DNA from: Thermoleophilia bacterium
GTDB taxonomy: Bacteria > Actinomycetota > Thermoleophilia > Miltoncostaeales > Miltoncostaeaceae
Reading direction: 5' to 3'
NCBI GenBank assembly: GCA_020848615.1
Contig: JADLHW010000086.1
Location: 62,001-126,000 of the forward strand
DNA: 64,000 nt
Below the pieces are notes generated by a model. That model ran no database searches, was not told the origin of the DNA, and saw only the letters and a program-made list of their open reading frames with translations. Below are positions 19,692-28,538 of this stretch, one piece after another (positions within the stretch are counted from its first letter, which is position 1; each line of letters begins with the position of its first letter). The position numbers and the translations under genes were made by a program.

Positions 19692-19740
19692 GATCCATGC
19701 CCCCGCGTCTGAGTCCCCGCATCAGACGTCGGCTCGTGGC

Positions 19741-19770
19741 ATGGACGAGTTGACGGATGAATTCGTCCAT
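19741..19770. promoter_or_regulatory. Inverted repeat upstream of the HD-GYP regulator
   Basis: ATGGACGA (19741-19748) and TCGTCCAT (19763-19770) are perfect 8-bp arms with a 14-nt spacer, about 50 bp upstream of the HD-GYP gene start in the divergent region. Candidate operator; the binding factor is unknown. Confidence 0.4.
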
Positions 19771-19855
19771 TCAGGACGAAGTCGCGGTTGCCCCGCATTC
19801 GGGGTGTGGTGATGCCCGATGGCCCGCAGACCCGTCCGGGGGATCGTCTGCGGTG

Positions 19856-20461
19856 ATGCAGACGCGCACCGCGATCGTCATCCGTCGGTCGGCGATCCTC
19901 ACCGGGGCCATCACGGCGACGGTGGGGGTCCACGTGATCTCCGCCGGTCATGTCGCCGTGCTGCCCGCGGCGCCCTTCGGGTGGCTCAGCATCGTCGCCG
20001 CGCTCATCCCGCTCATGACGGTCGCCGCGCCGCGCACGTTCACGGCGCGCCCGCCCCTGGTGCTGCTGGGCATCACCCTCACCGCGCAGGCCGCCGCCCA
20101 CCTGGCGATGTCGGCCGCGCCGTGGGCGTTCGGCCTGGTGGAGTACCACGATCCGGCCCCGGCCACCCCCGTCGCCCTGGTGGCGCACCTGGCCGCCGCG
20201 GTCCTGCTCGCGCTGCTGCTCGCCAAGGGCGAGCGCATCCTCGCCGCCGCCGTCGCGGTGGCGCAGGCCATCATCCTCACCGTCCTCCCGGCTCCTCGCC
20301 AGCGTCCGCGGCCCAGCTTCAGGGTCCCGTTCAGCCCGCTGGTGCTCGTCACGCAGGCGGCCGGCCGGCCGCGCAGTTCCCGGGGCCCGCCCCGGCCGTC
20401 ACCGGGCACCCCCGGGCCGGCCGCGACGATTGGTCCCGTTCTGGTCCCGGCCCGGGTGTGA
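19856..20461 (+). CDS. Multi-pass membrane protein of unknown function
   Basis: About 201 residues from ATG 19856; an in-frame start further upstream is less likely because it precedes a charged non-hydrophobic stretch. Four hydrophobic segments are visible: SAILTGAITATVGVHVIS, LSIVAALIPLMTVAA, LVLLGITLTAQAAAHLA, and ALVAHLAAAVLLALLLA followed by ILAAAVAVAQAIILTVL. Histidines recur in or near the membrane segments (VHVISAGH, AAHLAM, VAHLAAA), which recalls small membrane proteins near copper-handling genes, but this is only a resemblance. The proline-rich tail after residue ~145 is low complexity. Confidence 0.6.
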   Translation: MQTRTAIVIRRSAILTGAITATVGVHVISAGHVAVLPAAPFGWLSIVAALIPLMTVAAPRTFTARPPLVLLGITLTAQAAAHLAMSAAPWAFGLVEYHDPAPATPVALVAHLAAAVLLALLLAKGERILAAAVAVAQAIILTVLPAPRQRPRPSFRVPFSPLVLVTQAAGRPRSSRGPPRPSPGTPGPAATIGPVLVPARV

Positions 20462-20619
20462 CACCCCGGTGACCGCCTCCCGGCCCGCTCGATGGCGGGT
20501 CGGTCCGAGGACTTCGCCGAACACGCGAAGCACCGGCCGCGCCGGTGCCGGGCCCCCGCCGGTGGGCGGGTGTGGCGCGGCACCGGCGCCGGACGGCGGG
20601 ACGCGCCCGGGCCGGGCGG

Positions 20620-20822
20620 CTGGGTATCGGACCCGGCCATTCCGAGGAGGCGGTCCGCGCGGCCACGGGACGCGGCTGGGACGAGTGGTGCGGGCTCATC
20701 GACGCACGGTGGAGATCACGCTGGACCCGGCCGGCGAGGGCCGGACCCGGGTGTCGGCGGAGGCGTCCGCCGACGGGTGGCGGGAGTGGTGGGGCGCGTG
20801 GCCGGAGGACCTCGCCGGGTGA
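20620..20822 (+). pseudogene. Frameshifted remnant of a DUF4287/AHSA1-like protein
   Basis: One frame (20635-20705) reads GHSEEAVRAATGRGWDEWCGLIDA, like the DUF4287-type N-terminus. A different frame from 20706 to the stop at 20822 reads RTVEITLDPAGEGRTRVSAEASADGWREWWGAWPEDLAG, like the C-terminal part of a START/AHSA1 domain. The middle of a normal protein is missing and the frame changes at about 20703-20706, suggesting internal deletion and decay. Confidence 0.4.
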
Positions 20823-20825
20823 GCC

Positions 20826-20843
20826 CCGCGGGCCTGCCCGCGG
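20826..20843. terminator. Hairpin between convergent 3' ends
   Basis: CCGCGGGC (20826-20833) pairs with GCCCGCGG (20836-20843) across a 2-nt loop, between the pseudogene stop and the stop of the secreted protein at 20848. Confidence 0.45.
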
Positions 20844-20847
20844 CGCG

Positions 20848-21396
20848 TCAGCCCGGGGGCAGGCCCAGCAGCACCTCGTCGGTCACGACGTGCGCGCAGG
20901 AGAACGGCGGGGACACCACCTCGTATCCCCAGTGCACGGCGTCGGGCAGGTGGTCGCGCACGCTCCGCACGCGCACGGTGGCCCGCACGCGCCAGGTGGC
21001 GCCGCCGCCGATGGTGAGCCCCACCCGCTCGGTCACGGCCGCCTCGCCGGTGTTCGCGGCGCCACGGCCCGTCGCGTCCGTGGTCAGCCGGCCGCGCGGC
21101 CCGCGCCACCCGCCCACCACGCGGCGCTCCACGCGCACGTCGATGCGCTGCCGGATGCGGTGCGGCTCGGCGGCCAGTGCGGGGCGGGCCGGCATGTGGT
21201 CCACCCACGCCCGGGCGGTCCCGGTGATCTCCACGACCTGGAAGCCCCCGGGCGTGGGCACGGTCCGGCACGTGTGCGTCAGCGCGTGGCGCACCGTCCC
21301 GCCGGGCGGGGACGCAGGGGCGTCGAACATGCCGGTGCCGGCCGCCGCCAGTCCGGCCGCCGCGGTGCCGGCGACCGCCCGTCGTGTCCAGCCCAT
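20848..21396 (-). CDS. Secreted protein of unknown function
   Basis: 182 residues, start ATG 21396. The N-terminus MGWTRRAVAGTAAAGLAAAGTG is a signal peptide with a twin-arginine-like RR. Two cysteines (HTCRTVP and PFSCAHVVTD) could form a disulfide. The remainder is beta-rich and includes a TRAWVDHMPARPALAAEPHRIRQ segment. I do not recognise the family. There is an inverted repeat GGACGG-N6-CCGTCC at 21472-21489 upstream, possibly part of its promoter. Confidence 0.65.
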   Translation of the reverse strand: MGWTRRAVAGTAAAGLAAAGTGMFDAPASPPGGTVRHALTHTCRTVPTPGGFQVVEITGTARAWVDHMPARPALAAEPHRIRQRIDVRVERRVVGGWRGPRGRLTTDATGRGAANTGEAAVTERVGLTIGGGATWRVRATVRVRSVRDHLPDAVHWGYEVVSPPFSCAHVVTDEVLLGLPPG

Positions 21397-21521
21397 GCCC
21401 GTGCCCCCCGATCTCCACCTGTACCGCGGGGGGAGTCTCGCCGCGGGGCGGTCCGTCCGGCACCTCGGAATGGACGGTGGGACCCGTCCGTATGGACGGC
21501 TTCTCATGGCCGCCCGGCCCG

Positions 21522-21555
21522 GCCGGCGCCGCCCCCTCCCGGGGACGGCGCCGGC
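21522..21555 (-). terminator. Terminator hairpin after aceA
   Basis: GCCGGCGCCG (21522-21531) pairs with CGGCGCCGGC (21546-21555), with a further CCCC/GGGG inside the loop. It begins 12 bp past the aceA stop. Confidence 0.65.
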
Positions 21556-21566
21556 ACGGCGCGGGA

Positions 21567-23816
21567 TCAGCTCTTCTGGATGAGCTGGGAGATCGCCGAC
21601 CCGCTGGGGTCGACGAGGCCCGCCACCGTGGCGGGGTCGACGTCCGCGACGATGATGTCGCCGACCTCGTCCGTGACGCTCGCGAACAGGCACAGGTTCT
21701 TCATGCTCTGGGACTGGCGCGTGTTGTCCTCGGTGGGGCTGATGTAGTGGATCGCCGACGCCCTGTACCGGTGCACGAGGAAGATGTGCAGCAGCGTCAT
21801 CAGGCGCTTGCGGCGCAGGGCCGGGTCGGTGTTCTGGTCGCGCACCGACAGGATCGAGCGGCCCTGGCGGTCGTGCAGGTTCGCGAACACGATGTTCGCG
21901 ACCTTCCCGCCGTCGCGGACCACCGCGAGCTCCAGCAGGTCGGAGCCGGCGACGTGCGGCCGCAGCTGGACCTTGAGGGTGCCCGGCACGCCGTGGTGCT
22001 GACCCCACTCGGCCAGCCAGCCGGCGAGCACCTTGGTGGGCACCTCGGTCTGGATGAGGTGCTGCACCTGGGTGGAGCCGGCGCCCATGGCCTTCGTGGT
22101 CGCGGTCTGGCCCGAAACGGCGGCCAGCGCGGCGTCGGCCCGGGGGCCGCCCACGAGGGTCTGCGGGGTGCGGTAGGGCGACTCCAGGAGCCGCAGCTTG
22201 CGCTGCAGGCGGGCCAGGGCCAGCATGCCGTCCTCGCGCAGCGCGGTGGTGAACTCCTCCGCCGCCAGGCCGTCGATCTGGTGGCCGCCGTACGTCATGA
22301 AGTTGAAGACGAAGCCGAGCTTCCCGATCTCCTCGGGGAAGCGCCGCATCTCGTCGTCGCTCATGCCGGTCGTGTCCCAGTTGAAGGACGGCGACAGGTT
22401 GTAGGCGAGCATCTTGTCGGGGAACACCGCGTGAATGGCGTCCGCGAACTCCTTGGCCTCGTGGAGGTCGGCCGTCTTGGTCTCCATCCAGAGGATGTCG
22501 CAGAACGGCGCCGCCGCGAGGGACTTGGCCACGGCGTAGGGGATGCCGCCGCGCACCTGGAAGTAGCCCTCCGGGCTCTTGGCCCGGTCGGCCTCCCAGG
22601 TCACCTCGAGGCCCATGTCGGCGGCCTTCCGGCGCTGCGAGTACCAGGACGCCGTCTTCGCGTACTCGAGCCACTCCTGGGTGGACATCGGCAGGTCGAC
22701 GCCCTCCTCGGCGCGGAACGCCATGACGTCGGCGACCGCCTCGCCCAGCGTCGTCACGCCGGCCTCGCCCTCCCAGGCGGCCAGGAACGCGTTGGCGACC
22801 TGGTCGATGGGGGTCTCGGAGGCGTCGCTGCCGGTCGCGAGGAACTCCTTCGCGATGTCGGAGATCTTCGCGGCCACGCCGGTCTTCTCGAGCCAGGCGT
22901 CGGCCTCGGCGTACTCCTCGTCGGACACGTCGTACAGCAGGTGCGCGACCGCGTCCTCGACGCCCGCCTGGTTGAGCTTGCGCAGGGCGGCGATGAAGCC
23001 GGCGCGGTAGGCGGGGACCTCGAGGTTGGTGACGCCCAGGATGTACGGCTGGTCGCGCTCGTCGGAGCAGCCGTCCAGGAGGTTCGCGGCCTCCGCGTCG
23101 GTGCGGGCCACCACGATGCCGCCCACGCCCATCACGTCCAGCTGGAGGCGGGCCGCGTTGAGGCGCTTGATCTGCTCGTCGCTGGGCACGAGCACCTTGC
23201 CGCCCTGGTGGCCGCACTTCTTGGCGCCGGGGCGCTGGTCCTCGATGTGGTAGCCGGGGACGCCCACCTCGACGAAGCGGCGGATGAGGTTGCGGACGTG
23301 GGCGTCACCACCGTGACCCGTGTCCGCGTCGCAGATGAGGAACGGCCGGAAGTCCACCTCGGGGGTGGCGGCGCGCTCGGCGTCGGTCATGCGCGACCGC
23401 AGGTACCGCTGGTTCTTGTCGGCGGTCAGGAGGCCGCGCACGAGGCCGGCGGCCTCGTCCGGCACGGCGCTCAACGGGTAGCTGGCGAGGTCCGGGCCCG
23501 GGTCCTCGTGGGAGGAGCCCTTCGCGGAGGTGGCCCAGCCGCCGAGGTAGATGCCCTCGATGCCGGCGCGCTTCATCTGTACGGCCTGGCCGGGCGAGTA
23601 CGGCCCGAAGCTGGTGATCGACTTGTTCTGCTCGAAGAGCTCGCGCAGCCGTGCGTAGAAGTCCCGCGCGGCGTTGCGCGCCACGACGTACTCGGTCTCG
23701 ACCACGCCGCGCTGCTCCACGACCTGGCGGGCGGTGTGGAGACGGGTGATCTCCTTGAACCGCTCACCGTCCATCCAAGTCCGCGTCTCGCGGACCTCGT
23801 CCTCGAACGCCCCCAT
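21567..23816 (-). CDS. aceA: Isocitrate lyase, long ICL2-type
   Basis: 749 residues, start ATG 23816 behind AAGGGG. It cleaves isocitrate to glyoxylate and succinate (glyoxylate shunt). The catalytic signature KKCGH is present ([15 protein letters not shown], near residue 210). Substrate and metal segments [24 protein letters not shown] and [13 protein letters not shown] follow. The length and the extra C-terminal region (about residues 580-749, [41 protein letters not shown]) match the large ICL2 type known in mycobacteria rather than the ~430-residue ICL1. No malate synthase is adjacent. A CRP-like site lies about 210 bp upstream. Confidence 0.95.
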   Translation of the reverse strand: MGAFEDEVRETRTWMDGERFKEITRLHTARQVVEQRGVVETEYVVARNAARDFYARLRELFEQNKSITSFGPYSPGQAVQMKRAGIEGIYLGGWATSAKGSSHEDPGPDLASYPLSAVPDEAAGLVRGLLTADKNQRYLRSRMTDAERAATPEVDFRPFLICDADTGHGGDAHVRNLIRRFVEVGVPGYHIEDQRPGAKKCGHQGGKVLVPSDEQIKRLNAARLQLDVMGVGGIVVARTDAEAANLLDGCSDERDQPYILGVTNLEVPAYRAGFIAALRKLNQAGVEDAVAHLLYDVSDEEYAEADAWLEKTGVAAKISDIAKEFLATGSDASETPIDQVANAFLAAWEGEAGVTTLGEAVADVMAFRAEEGVDLPMSTQEWLEYAKTASWYSQRRKAADMGLEVTWEADRAKSPEGYFQVRGGIPYAVAKSLAAAPFCDILWMETKTADLHEAKEFADAIHAVFPDKMLAYNLSPSFNWDTTGMSDDEMRRFPEEIGKLGFVFNFMTYGGHQIDGLAAEEFTTALREDGMLALARLQRKLRLLESPYRTPQTLVGGPRADAALAAVSGQTATTKAMGAGSTQVQHLIQTEVPTKVLAGWLAEWGQHHGVPGTLKVQLRPHVAGSDLLELAVVRDGGKVANIVFANLHDRQGRSILSVRDQNTDPALRRKRLMTLLHIFLVHRYRASAIHYISPTEDNTRQSQSMKNLCLFASVTDEVGDIIVADVDPATVAGLVDPSGSAISQLIQKS

Positions 23817-24024
23817 TTATGCCCCTTGGTAGCCCTTCGGTGGGGCGCGAGTGTACCCGCCCCGGGGTCCCTTTCGGTGCCCCCCGAATGCCCGGTGCGA
23901 GCGGGATCCGGGGCGTTCGGCGTTTGTGCTGTTTGTCGCGTTGTGGCCTCGGGCGGCGTCCGGGTGTCCGTCCGGGGCCCGTGCGGCTGGCAACCAACCC
24001 TTCCGTGGCGGGAAACCGGCGATT

Positions 24025-24040
24025 CGTGACACGCGTCACG
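24025..24040. promoter_or_regulatory. CRP/FNR-type inverted repeat upstream of aceA
   Basis: CGTGACACGCGTCACG has perfect 5-bp arms (CGTGA/TCACG) and a 6-bp spacer, the geometry of CRP-family sites (GTGA-N6-TCAC). It is 209 bp from the aceA start and 234 bp from the divergent hydrolase start. CRP/GlxR-type control of isocitrate lyase is known in related actinobacteria; the assignment here is inference. The rest of the 457-bp gap 23817-24273 holds no convincing gene. Confidence 0.5.
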
Positions 24041-24273
24041 TGTGGCCGACGGGGCCAGGCGATCACCACGGGGACCGAACGGTTGGTGTGACTCGTCATG
24101 TCCCTGGCCATGACGGATGTCCTGGGGGAACCGTCGCCGAGCGCGCGTTCCCGGTGTCGCGGCGAACTCGGCCCGGGCCGCGTCCGTTGTCGTCGACATC
24201 GCCACGCACGCCGGCTGCACGATCATCGACCGATCGCGGAGCGTGGGGGCGTGGCCTGCAAGGATGCCCGGCC

Positions 24274-24822
24274 ATGCCCCCACGCTCCCCCGAGGTGCTC
24301 ATCGTCCCCGGCCTGGGCGACTCGGGGCCCCTGCACTGGCAGTCCGAGTGGGAGCGCGCGTTCGGCTGGGCCCGGGTGCGTCAGCGCGACCCGGACCGGC
24401 CGGTGCTGGCCGACTGGCTCGCGACCCTCGACGACGCGGTCCGCGCCCTGGCCGCGCCGGTGGTGCTCGCCGCGCACAGCCTCGGGTGCCCCCTTGTCGC
24501 GCACTGGGCGCGGTCGGCGCCGCCCGGCGCGGTGGCCGGCGCGCTGCTGGTCGCCCCGGCCGACGTGGAGGCGCCGGACGCCCTCGAGGAGATCCGCGCG
24601 TTCGCGCCCATCCCCGCGGGCCGCCTCGCGTTCCCCGCCGTCGTGGTCGCCAGCGACGACGACCCCTACATCACCCCCGGGCGGGCGGCGGCGCTCGCCG
24701 GCGCGTGGGGCGCGCGCCTGGAGCGGGTCGGCAGGCGGGGCCACGTGAACGCCGACTCCGGACTCGGCCGGTGGGACCACGGCCTGCGGCTGCTCGCCGA
24801 GGTGGGCGGCCCCTGGGGGTGA
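24274..24822 (+). CDS. RBBP9/YdeN-family alpha/beta hydrolase
   Basis: 182 residues, ATG 24274 with AAGGA 9 nt upstream. It is a serine-hydrolase fold typical of the small RBBP9/YdeN family: start LIVPGLGDSGPLHWQSEWE, nucleophile Ser in AAHSLGC (around residue 75), acidic residue in ASDDDPY, and His in RGHVNADSGLGRWDHG. The natural substrate is unknown. It is transcribed alone, divergent from aceA. Confidence 0.88.
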   Translation: MPPRSPEVLIVPGLGDSGPLHWQSEWERAFGWARVRQRDPDRPVLADWLATLDDAVRALAAPVVLAAHSLGCPLVAHWARSAPPGAVAGALLVAPADVEAPDALEEIRAFAPIPAGRLAFPAVVVASDDDPYITPGRAAALAGAWGARLERVGRRGHVNADSGLGRWDHGLRLLAEVGGPWG

Positions 24823-24995
24823 CGGGCCGTCAGGCGGTGTGCAGCGCCGGATCCGGGGCGAACTCGGGGATGCGCCCGAGATCCGCATCCCGCGACCACG
24901 GCCGGGCCCCCGGCCGCCATCACCCGGCGGCGGTCCCGGTCCCGCAGCTCGCCTGACACGCTCAGGACGGCCACGAACCCGTCGCAACGGCACGT

Positions 24996-25017
24996 GTTGA
25001 TATCACGTGATATCAAC
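24996..25017. promoter_or_regulatory. Perfect 22-bp palindromic operator
   Basis: GTTGATATCAC (24996-25006) followed immediately by its exact reverse complement (25007-25017). It ends 5 bp before the ATG of the ribbon-helix/HTH regulator at 25023, so occupancy would block transcription or translation. Its AT-rich core is exceptional in this genome. Autoregulation by the downstream regulator is the simplest reading. Confidence 0.75.
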
Positions 25018-25022
25018 GCGGT

Positions 25023-25382
25023 ATGACGGAGCCGGAGCGCGTGCCCCTCTACGTCCGCCTCCCGCGCGCCCAGGCGGACGCACTCGACCGGGCGGTCCGG
25101 GCGACGGGCGTGCGGAAGGGGCATCTGGTGACCCGGATGATCTCCGAGGCGCTGCCGATGGGCCGCATCGACATCACCGACAACGCGCCCCCGCCGGAGG
25201 CGCTGGTGCTCACCGTGGACGAGGCGGCGGCGGTGCTGCGCGTCCCGGCCGGCGAGGTGCTCGCCCGGCTGGAGGCCGGTGACCTGCCGGGTCGCCGCCT
25301 CGGCGGGGACTGGCGCATCTCGCGGCCGGCGCTGCTGGCGTGGCTCGCCGCCGGCGAGGGCCCCACGCGGGACGCCTCATGA
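25023..25382 (+). CDS. Ribbon-helix-helix plus excisionase-type HTH regulator
   Basis: 119 residues. Residues ~5-45 (RVPLYVRLPRAQADALDRAVRATGVRKGHLVTRMISEAL) look like a CopG/Arc-type ribbon-helix-helix. Residues ~60-110 (LTVDEAAAVLRVPAGEVLARLEAGDLPGRRLGGDWRISRPALLAWL) are an HTH_17/excisionase-like winged helix. It is a two-headed DNA-binding protein. The ATG lies directly behind a 22-bp palindrome, and the stop overlaps the ATG of the downstream hydrolase (ATGA), so the pair is a coupled operon and the regulator probably controls the hydrolase and itself. Confidence 0.8.
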   Translation: MTEPERVPLYVRLPRAQADALDRAVRATGVRKGHLVTRMISEALPMGRIDITDNAPPPEALVLTVDEAAAVLRVPAGEVLARLEAGDLPGRRLGGDWRISRPALLAWLAAGEGPTRDAS

Positions 25383-26155
25383 CGGCGCGGCCGCTGGTGC
25401 TGGTGCCCGGGGCGTGCCTGGGCGGCTGGGCGTGGCGGGAGGTCGCCGGGCCCCTGCGGGCGGCGGGTCACGAGGCGTTCCCGGTCACGCTCACCGGGCT
25501 CGGGGAGCGCGCCCACCTTGCGCAACCGGACGTGACGCCCGAGACGCACGTGCGCGACGTGGTGGGCGTGCTGGAGACCGAGGATCTGCGCGACGCCGTC
25601 CTGCTGGGTCACAGCTACGGCGGGCCGATCGTGAACGCCGTCGCGCGACGCGTCCCCGACCGGCTGCGGGCGGTCGTGTTCCTGGACACCGGTCCCCTGG
25701 GGGACGGCCTGGCACTCGCCGACGTCCAGCCGCCCGAGCTGCGCGACCGGCAGCGCGAGCGCGCCGAGCGCGACGGCGGAGGTTGGCTGTGGCCGGTGCC
25801 CTCCGACGAGGAGCTGCGGGGCGGGGTGTACGGCAGCGGCGCGGGCCTCACCGACGCGCACCTCGCCCTCATCCACGCGCGCGGCACCCCGCAGCCCTAC
25901 GCGACGTTCACGACGCCCATCGCCGCGCCCGGCCCGTGGCCGGCCGGGGTGGAGCGCCACGTCGTGATGTGCACCGAGCGCGGGTTCACCGGGTCGCAGG
26001 TGCGGGAGGCCGCGGCCGCCGGCAACCGGATGCTCGCACCGTTCACCGAGGACGGCTGGGGATGGCACGAGCTGCCCACCGGGCACTGGCCGATGTTCAC
26101 CATGCCGGGTCCGCTCGCGGACCTGCTGCGCGGCATCGCCGCCGGTGGAGGATGA
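25379..26155 (+). CDS. Alpha/beta hydrolase (salicylate-esterase/EstC-like)
   Basis: 258 residues, ATG 25379 overlapping the regulator stop. It has fold motifs LVLVPGACLGGWAWREV (oxyanion loop), nucleophile Ser in LLGHSYGGPIVNAVA, FLDTGPLGDG, and a C-terminal His in LPTGHWPMFTMP. This architecture is typical of the small esterase family related to plant methyl-ester hydrolases and bacterial EstC. The substrate is unknown. It is probably induced through the upstream regulator. Confidence 0.87.
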   Translation: MTARPLVLVPGACLGGWAWREVAGPLRAAGHEAFPVTLTGLGERAHLAQPDVTPETHVRDVVGVLETEDLRDAVLLGHSYGGPIVNAVARRVPDRLRAVVFLDTGPLGDGLALADVQPPELRDRQRERAERDGGGWLWPVPSDEELRGGVYGSGAGLTDAHLALIHARGTPQPYATFTTPIAAPGPWPAGVERHVVMCTERGFTGSQVREAAAAGNRMLAPFTEDGWGWHELPTGHWPMFTMPGPLADLLRGIAAGGG

Positions 26156-26185
26156 CCACATGACGGCCGCGGGGGTGGGCCTCGG

Positions 26186-27133
26186 TCACCGTCCCAGCGC
26201 GGGGAGGTACGTCTCCGGGTACCGCGCCCCGCGCACGGCCCCCGCCGGGAACGCGGCGTCCAGGGTGGCGAGCTCGTCGGCGGTGAGGTGCACGTCCATC
26301 GCCTCCGCGGCCCGGTCGACGCTCGACGGCCGGCCCATCCCCACCAGCGGGATGATGTCGTCGCCCTGGGCGAGCACCCACGCCAGCGCGAGGGTGGCGG
26401 TGCTCACGTCCTTCATCTCCGCCATCGCGGCGAGCGGGGCGAGGAGGCCCACGTTGTGGGCGAGGTTCTCGCCCTGGAACCGCGGCACCTGGTGGCGCCA
26501 GTCCTCGGGCGGCAGGTCGTCCTCGCGGCGGATGGTGCCGGTCAGGAGCCCGCGGCTGAGGGGGCTGTAGGCGACGTAGGTGATGCCGAGCTCGCGCGTG
26601 ACCGGCAGCAGGTCGGTCTCGGGGTCCCGGTGGAACAGGGAGTACTCGGTCTGCAGCGCCGCCACCGGGTGCACCCCGTGGGCGCGGCGGATGGTCTCCG
26701 GGCCGGCCTCCGACAGCCCGATCGCGCGTACCTTGCCGGCCGCCACGAACTCGGCCATGGCACCCATGGTGTCCTCGACAGGCACCTCGGGGTCCACGCG
26801 GTGCAGGTAGTAGAGGTCCACGTGGTCGAGGCCCAGGTGGCCCAGGCTCCGGTCGATCGCCTCGCGCAGGTACGCGGGGCCGCCCCGGCTGGCCTTCGTG
26901 GCGATCACCGCCCGGTCGCGCCGGTCCCTCACGGCGCGCCCCACCAGGCCCTCGCTGCGGCCCTGCCCGTAGGCCTCCGCGGTGTCGATGAGGGTGATGC
27001 CCTTCTCGAGGGCGCGGTGGATGGCGGTGACCCCCTCCCGGTCGTCGGCGCCGGCGTAGAAGCCGGCGAAGGCCATCGCTCCCAGGGCGATGGCGCCCAC
27101 CGGGGTGCCGTCGCCGAGCATGCGTGTCTCCAT
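26186..27133 (-). CDS. Aldo/keto reductase
   Basis: 315 residues, start ATG 27133. NADPH-dependent carbonyl reductase of the AKR superfamily (YajO/Tas/AKR13-like). The tetrad is visible: Asp and Tyr in [10 protein letters not shown], Lys in VIATKAS, and His in LYYLHRVDP. It also has the NADP-binding segment [19 protein letters not shown]. It is monocistronic. The 284-bp region upstream (27134-27417) contains no gene I can support. Confidence 0.92.
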   Translation of the reverse strand: METRMLGDGTPVGAIALGAMAFAGFYAGADDREGVTAIHRALEKGITLIDTAEAYGQGRSEGLVGRAVRDRRDRAVIATKASRGGPAYLREAIDRSLGHLGLDHVDLYYLHRVDPEVPVEDTMGAMAEFVAAGKVRAIGLSEAGPETIRRAHGVHPVAALQTEYSLFHRDPETDLLPVTRELGITYVAYSPLSRGLLTGTIRREDDLPPEDWRHQVPRFQGENLAHNVGLLAPLAAMAEMKDVSTATLALAWVLAQGDDIIPLVGMGRPSSVDRAAEAMDVHLTADELATLDAAFPAGAVRGARYPETYLPALGR

Positions 27134-27417
27134 GGTGCACCTCCGTGGTCCGGGGGTCCGTTCCCGTCCCGGAGTGTCCTACACACGGCCCGCGCGCCGC
27201 TCGGCCTCCGGCGGCCGGGCGGATCACGCCGGCGAGGTCGCGCCGCTGGGGCACAAAGCACCCCGGGATGAGACGGCGGGTGGCGGTGGGATGCAGCGGT
27301 CGCCCTCGGTCCGGATCTCGTTCATCGGTCGCTCCCGGTCGGCGGGGCGTCACCGGTTCGCCGCATCCGCCGCCGGCCGGGTGTGCACGCATCCGGCCGG
27401 GCGGGCTGCATACCGCG

Positions 27418-28200
27418 CTACACGACGCGCTTGAGCCGCAGCACGAACACGGAGCGCTGCGTGAGGGTGCCGACCTGCACGGGAGCGCCTTGGTCGGTGT
27501 CGCCCAGCAGGGGCGTGGTGGTGGTCACCACCAGCGTCACCCGGCGGCCGATCCGGCGCTGGGCCACCTTGGAGGCCGCGACCTTCGCGAACGTCTCGGT
27601 GCCCGTCCGCCAGGTCACGCTCCGCAGGGCGTCCTCGCAGGCCGGGTCCTGGTTCGGGCTCGTGAGCCGCAGCTCGTTGTCCACGAACACCATGGTGAGG
27701 CGCAGCACGCCGCCCTGCCGCGCGCCGTGCAGGAAGTACTCGGACGGGCTCAGCCGGGCGCCGGCGGGCTGGGAGGCCGTGACCGCGCAGGTGCGCGTGA
27801 CGCCGTCGCCGCCCACCCCGGTGATCTGCGTGGACGACGTGCTGCGCACGGGCCCGAACGCGGCGATGAGGGTGGTGTCGAACACGGCGCGGGCGCCGGT
27901 TCGGTACGCCCGCATGAGCGACGGGCTGAACGTGACCTGCCGCTGCAGCGGGGCGCGTCCCACCTTCTTGCCCACGAAGCTCCACGTGGAGGTGTGGGTG
28001 CCGTTGATCGTCCCCGTGCGGGTGAAGGGGAACTCGCTCTGGATGTGGGTGCCCACCCCGCCGCCGTTGAACGTGTACGTGACCTTGCCGTGCGCGGACA
28101 GGAGCGTGTACGTGTGGAACTGCGCCCCCGCGGCGGGCATGGCGGCGGCGGCGAGGGCGGCGCCCCCGATGAGCGCGCCCCGGCGGAGTCTCCTGGTCAT
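27418..28200 (-). CDS. Secreted protein of unknown function
   Basis: 260 residues. A signal peptide (MTRRLRRGALIGGAALAAAAMPAAGAQ) is followed by a beta-rich domain with repeated Thr/Ser strands (GKVTYTFNGGG, TGTINGTHTSTWSF). Two cysteines are in RTCAVTA and DPACEDAL. A basic C-terminus (GTLTQRSVFVLRLKRVV) resembles exported structural proteins of Solirubrobacterales-type actinobacteria. No catalytic motif is recognised. Confidence 0.75.
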   Translation of the reverse strand: MTRRLRRGALIGGAALAAAAMPAAGAQFHTYTLLSAHGKVTYTFNGGGVGTHIQSEFPFTRTGTINGTHTSTWSFVGKKVGRAPLQRQVTFSPSLMRAYRTGARAVFDTTLIAAFGPVRSTSSTQITGVGGDGVTRTCAVTASQPAGARLSPSEYFLHGARQGGVLRLTMVFVDNELRLTSPNQDPACEDALRSVTWRTGTETFAKVAASKVAQRRIGRRVTLVVTTTTPLLGDTDQGAPVQVGTLTQRSVFVLRLKRVV

Positions 28201-28538
28201 GCGGTGCCCTCCCGGTCGTCGCGACGCCCGTGCGGCGCCGGCCCGAGGGTATGCGCGGCCGCGTGCCGGCTCCCACTCCCCCTTCGGGGGGTGTGGTTCA
28301 CGTCAGGCCGAGGCCGATGCCCTCGCGCATGTGCACCACCGGGGCGTCGTGTTCCCGGGGCGGCGTGGACGACCCGGGAGATGCGTCCGTCGCCCGGTGC
28401 ACGGCCACACCCGCGGGCAGACGACCTCACCGCCGCCCGGCCATCGCGTGGCGGGGACCCGGGAGGGCCCGCACGCGGCCCTCCCGGCCCGGGCCGCGGC
28501 GCCGGAGGAGCCGCCGCGCCCAGGGCCCCGCCCGGCGG
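28201..28538. other. Intergenic stretch without a supportable gene
   Basis: A short GC3-rich minus-strand frame ends near 28297 (DAPVVHMREGIGLGLT), but it has no start with a ribosome site and no family resemblance. Otherwise only a terminator-like hairpin at 28461-28485 is seen. Confidence 0.4.
28461..28485 (-). terminator. Hairpin after the FAD oxidase gene
   Basis: GGGAGGGCC (28461-28469) pairs with GGCCCTCCC (28477-28485) with a 7-nt loop, 54 bp past the stop at 28539. Confidence 0.55.

Noticed and set aside
21384-24029. 881-codon plus-strand open frame
   Set aside because: Antisense of isocitrate lyase with repetitive Val/Gly/Leu composition.
28201-28538. Small gene ending DAPVVHMREGIGLGLT
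   Set aside because: No start codon with ribosome site and no family match; the GC3 pattern alone is not enough here.
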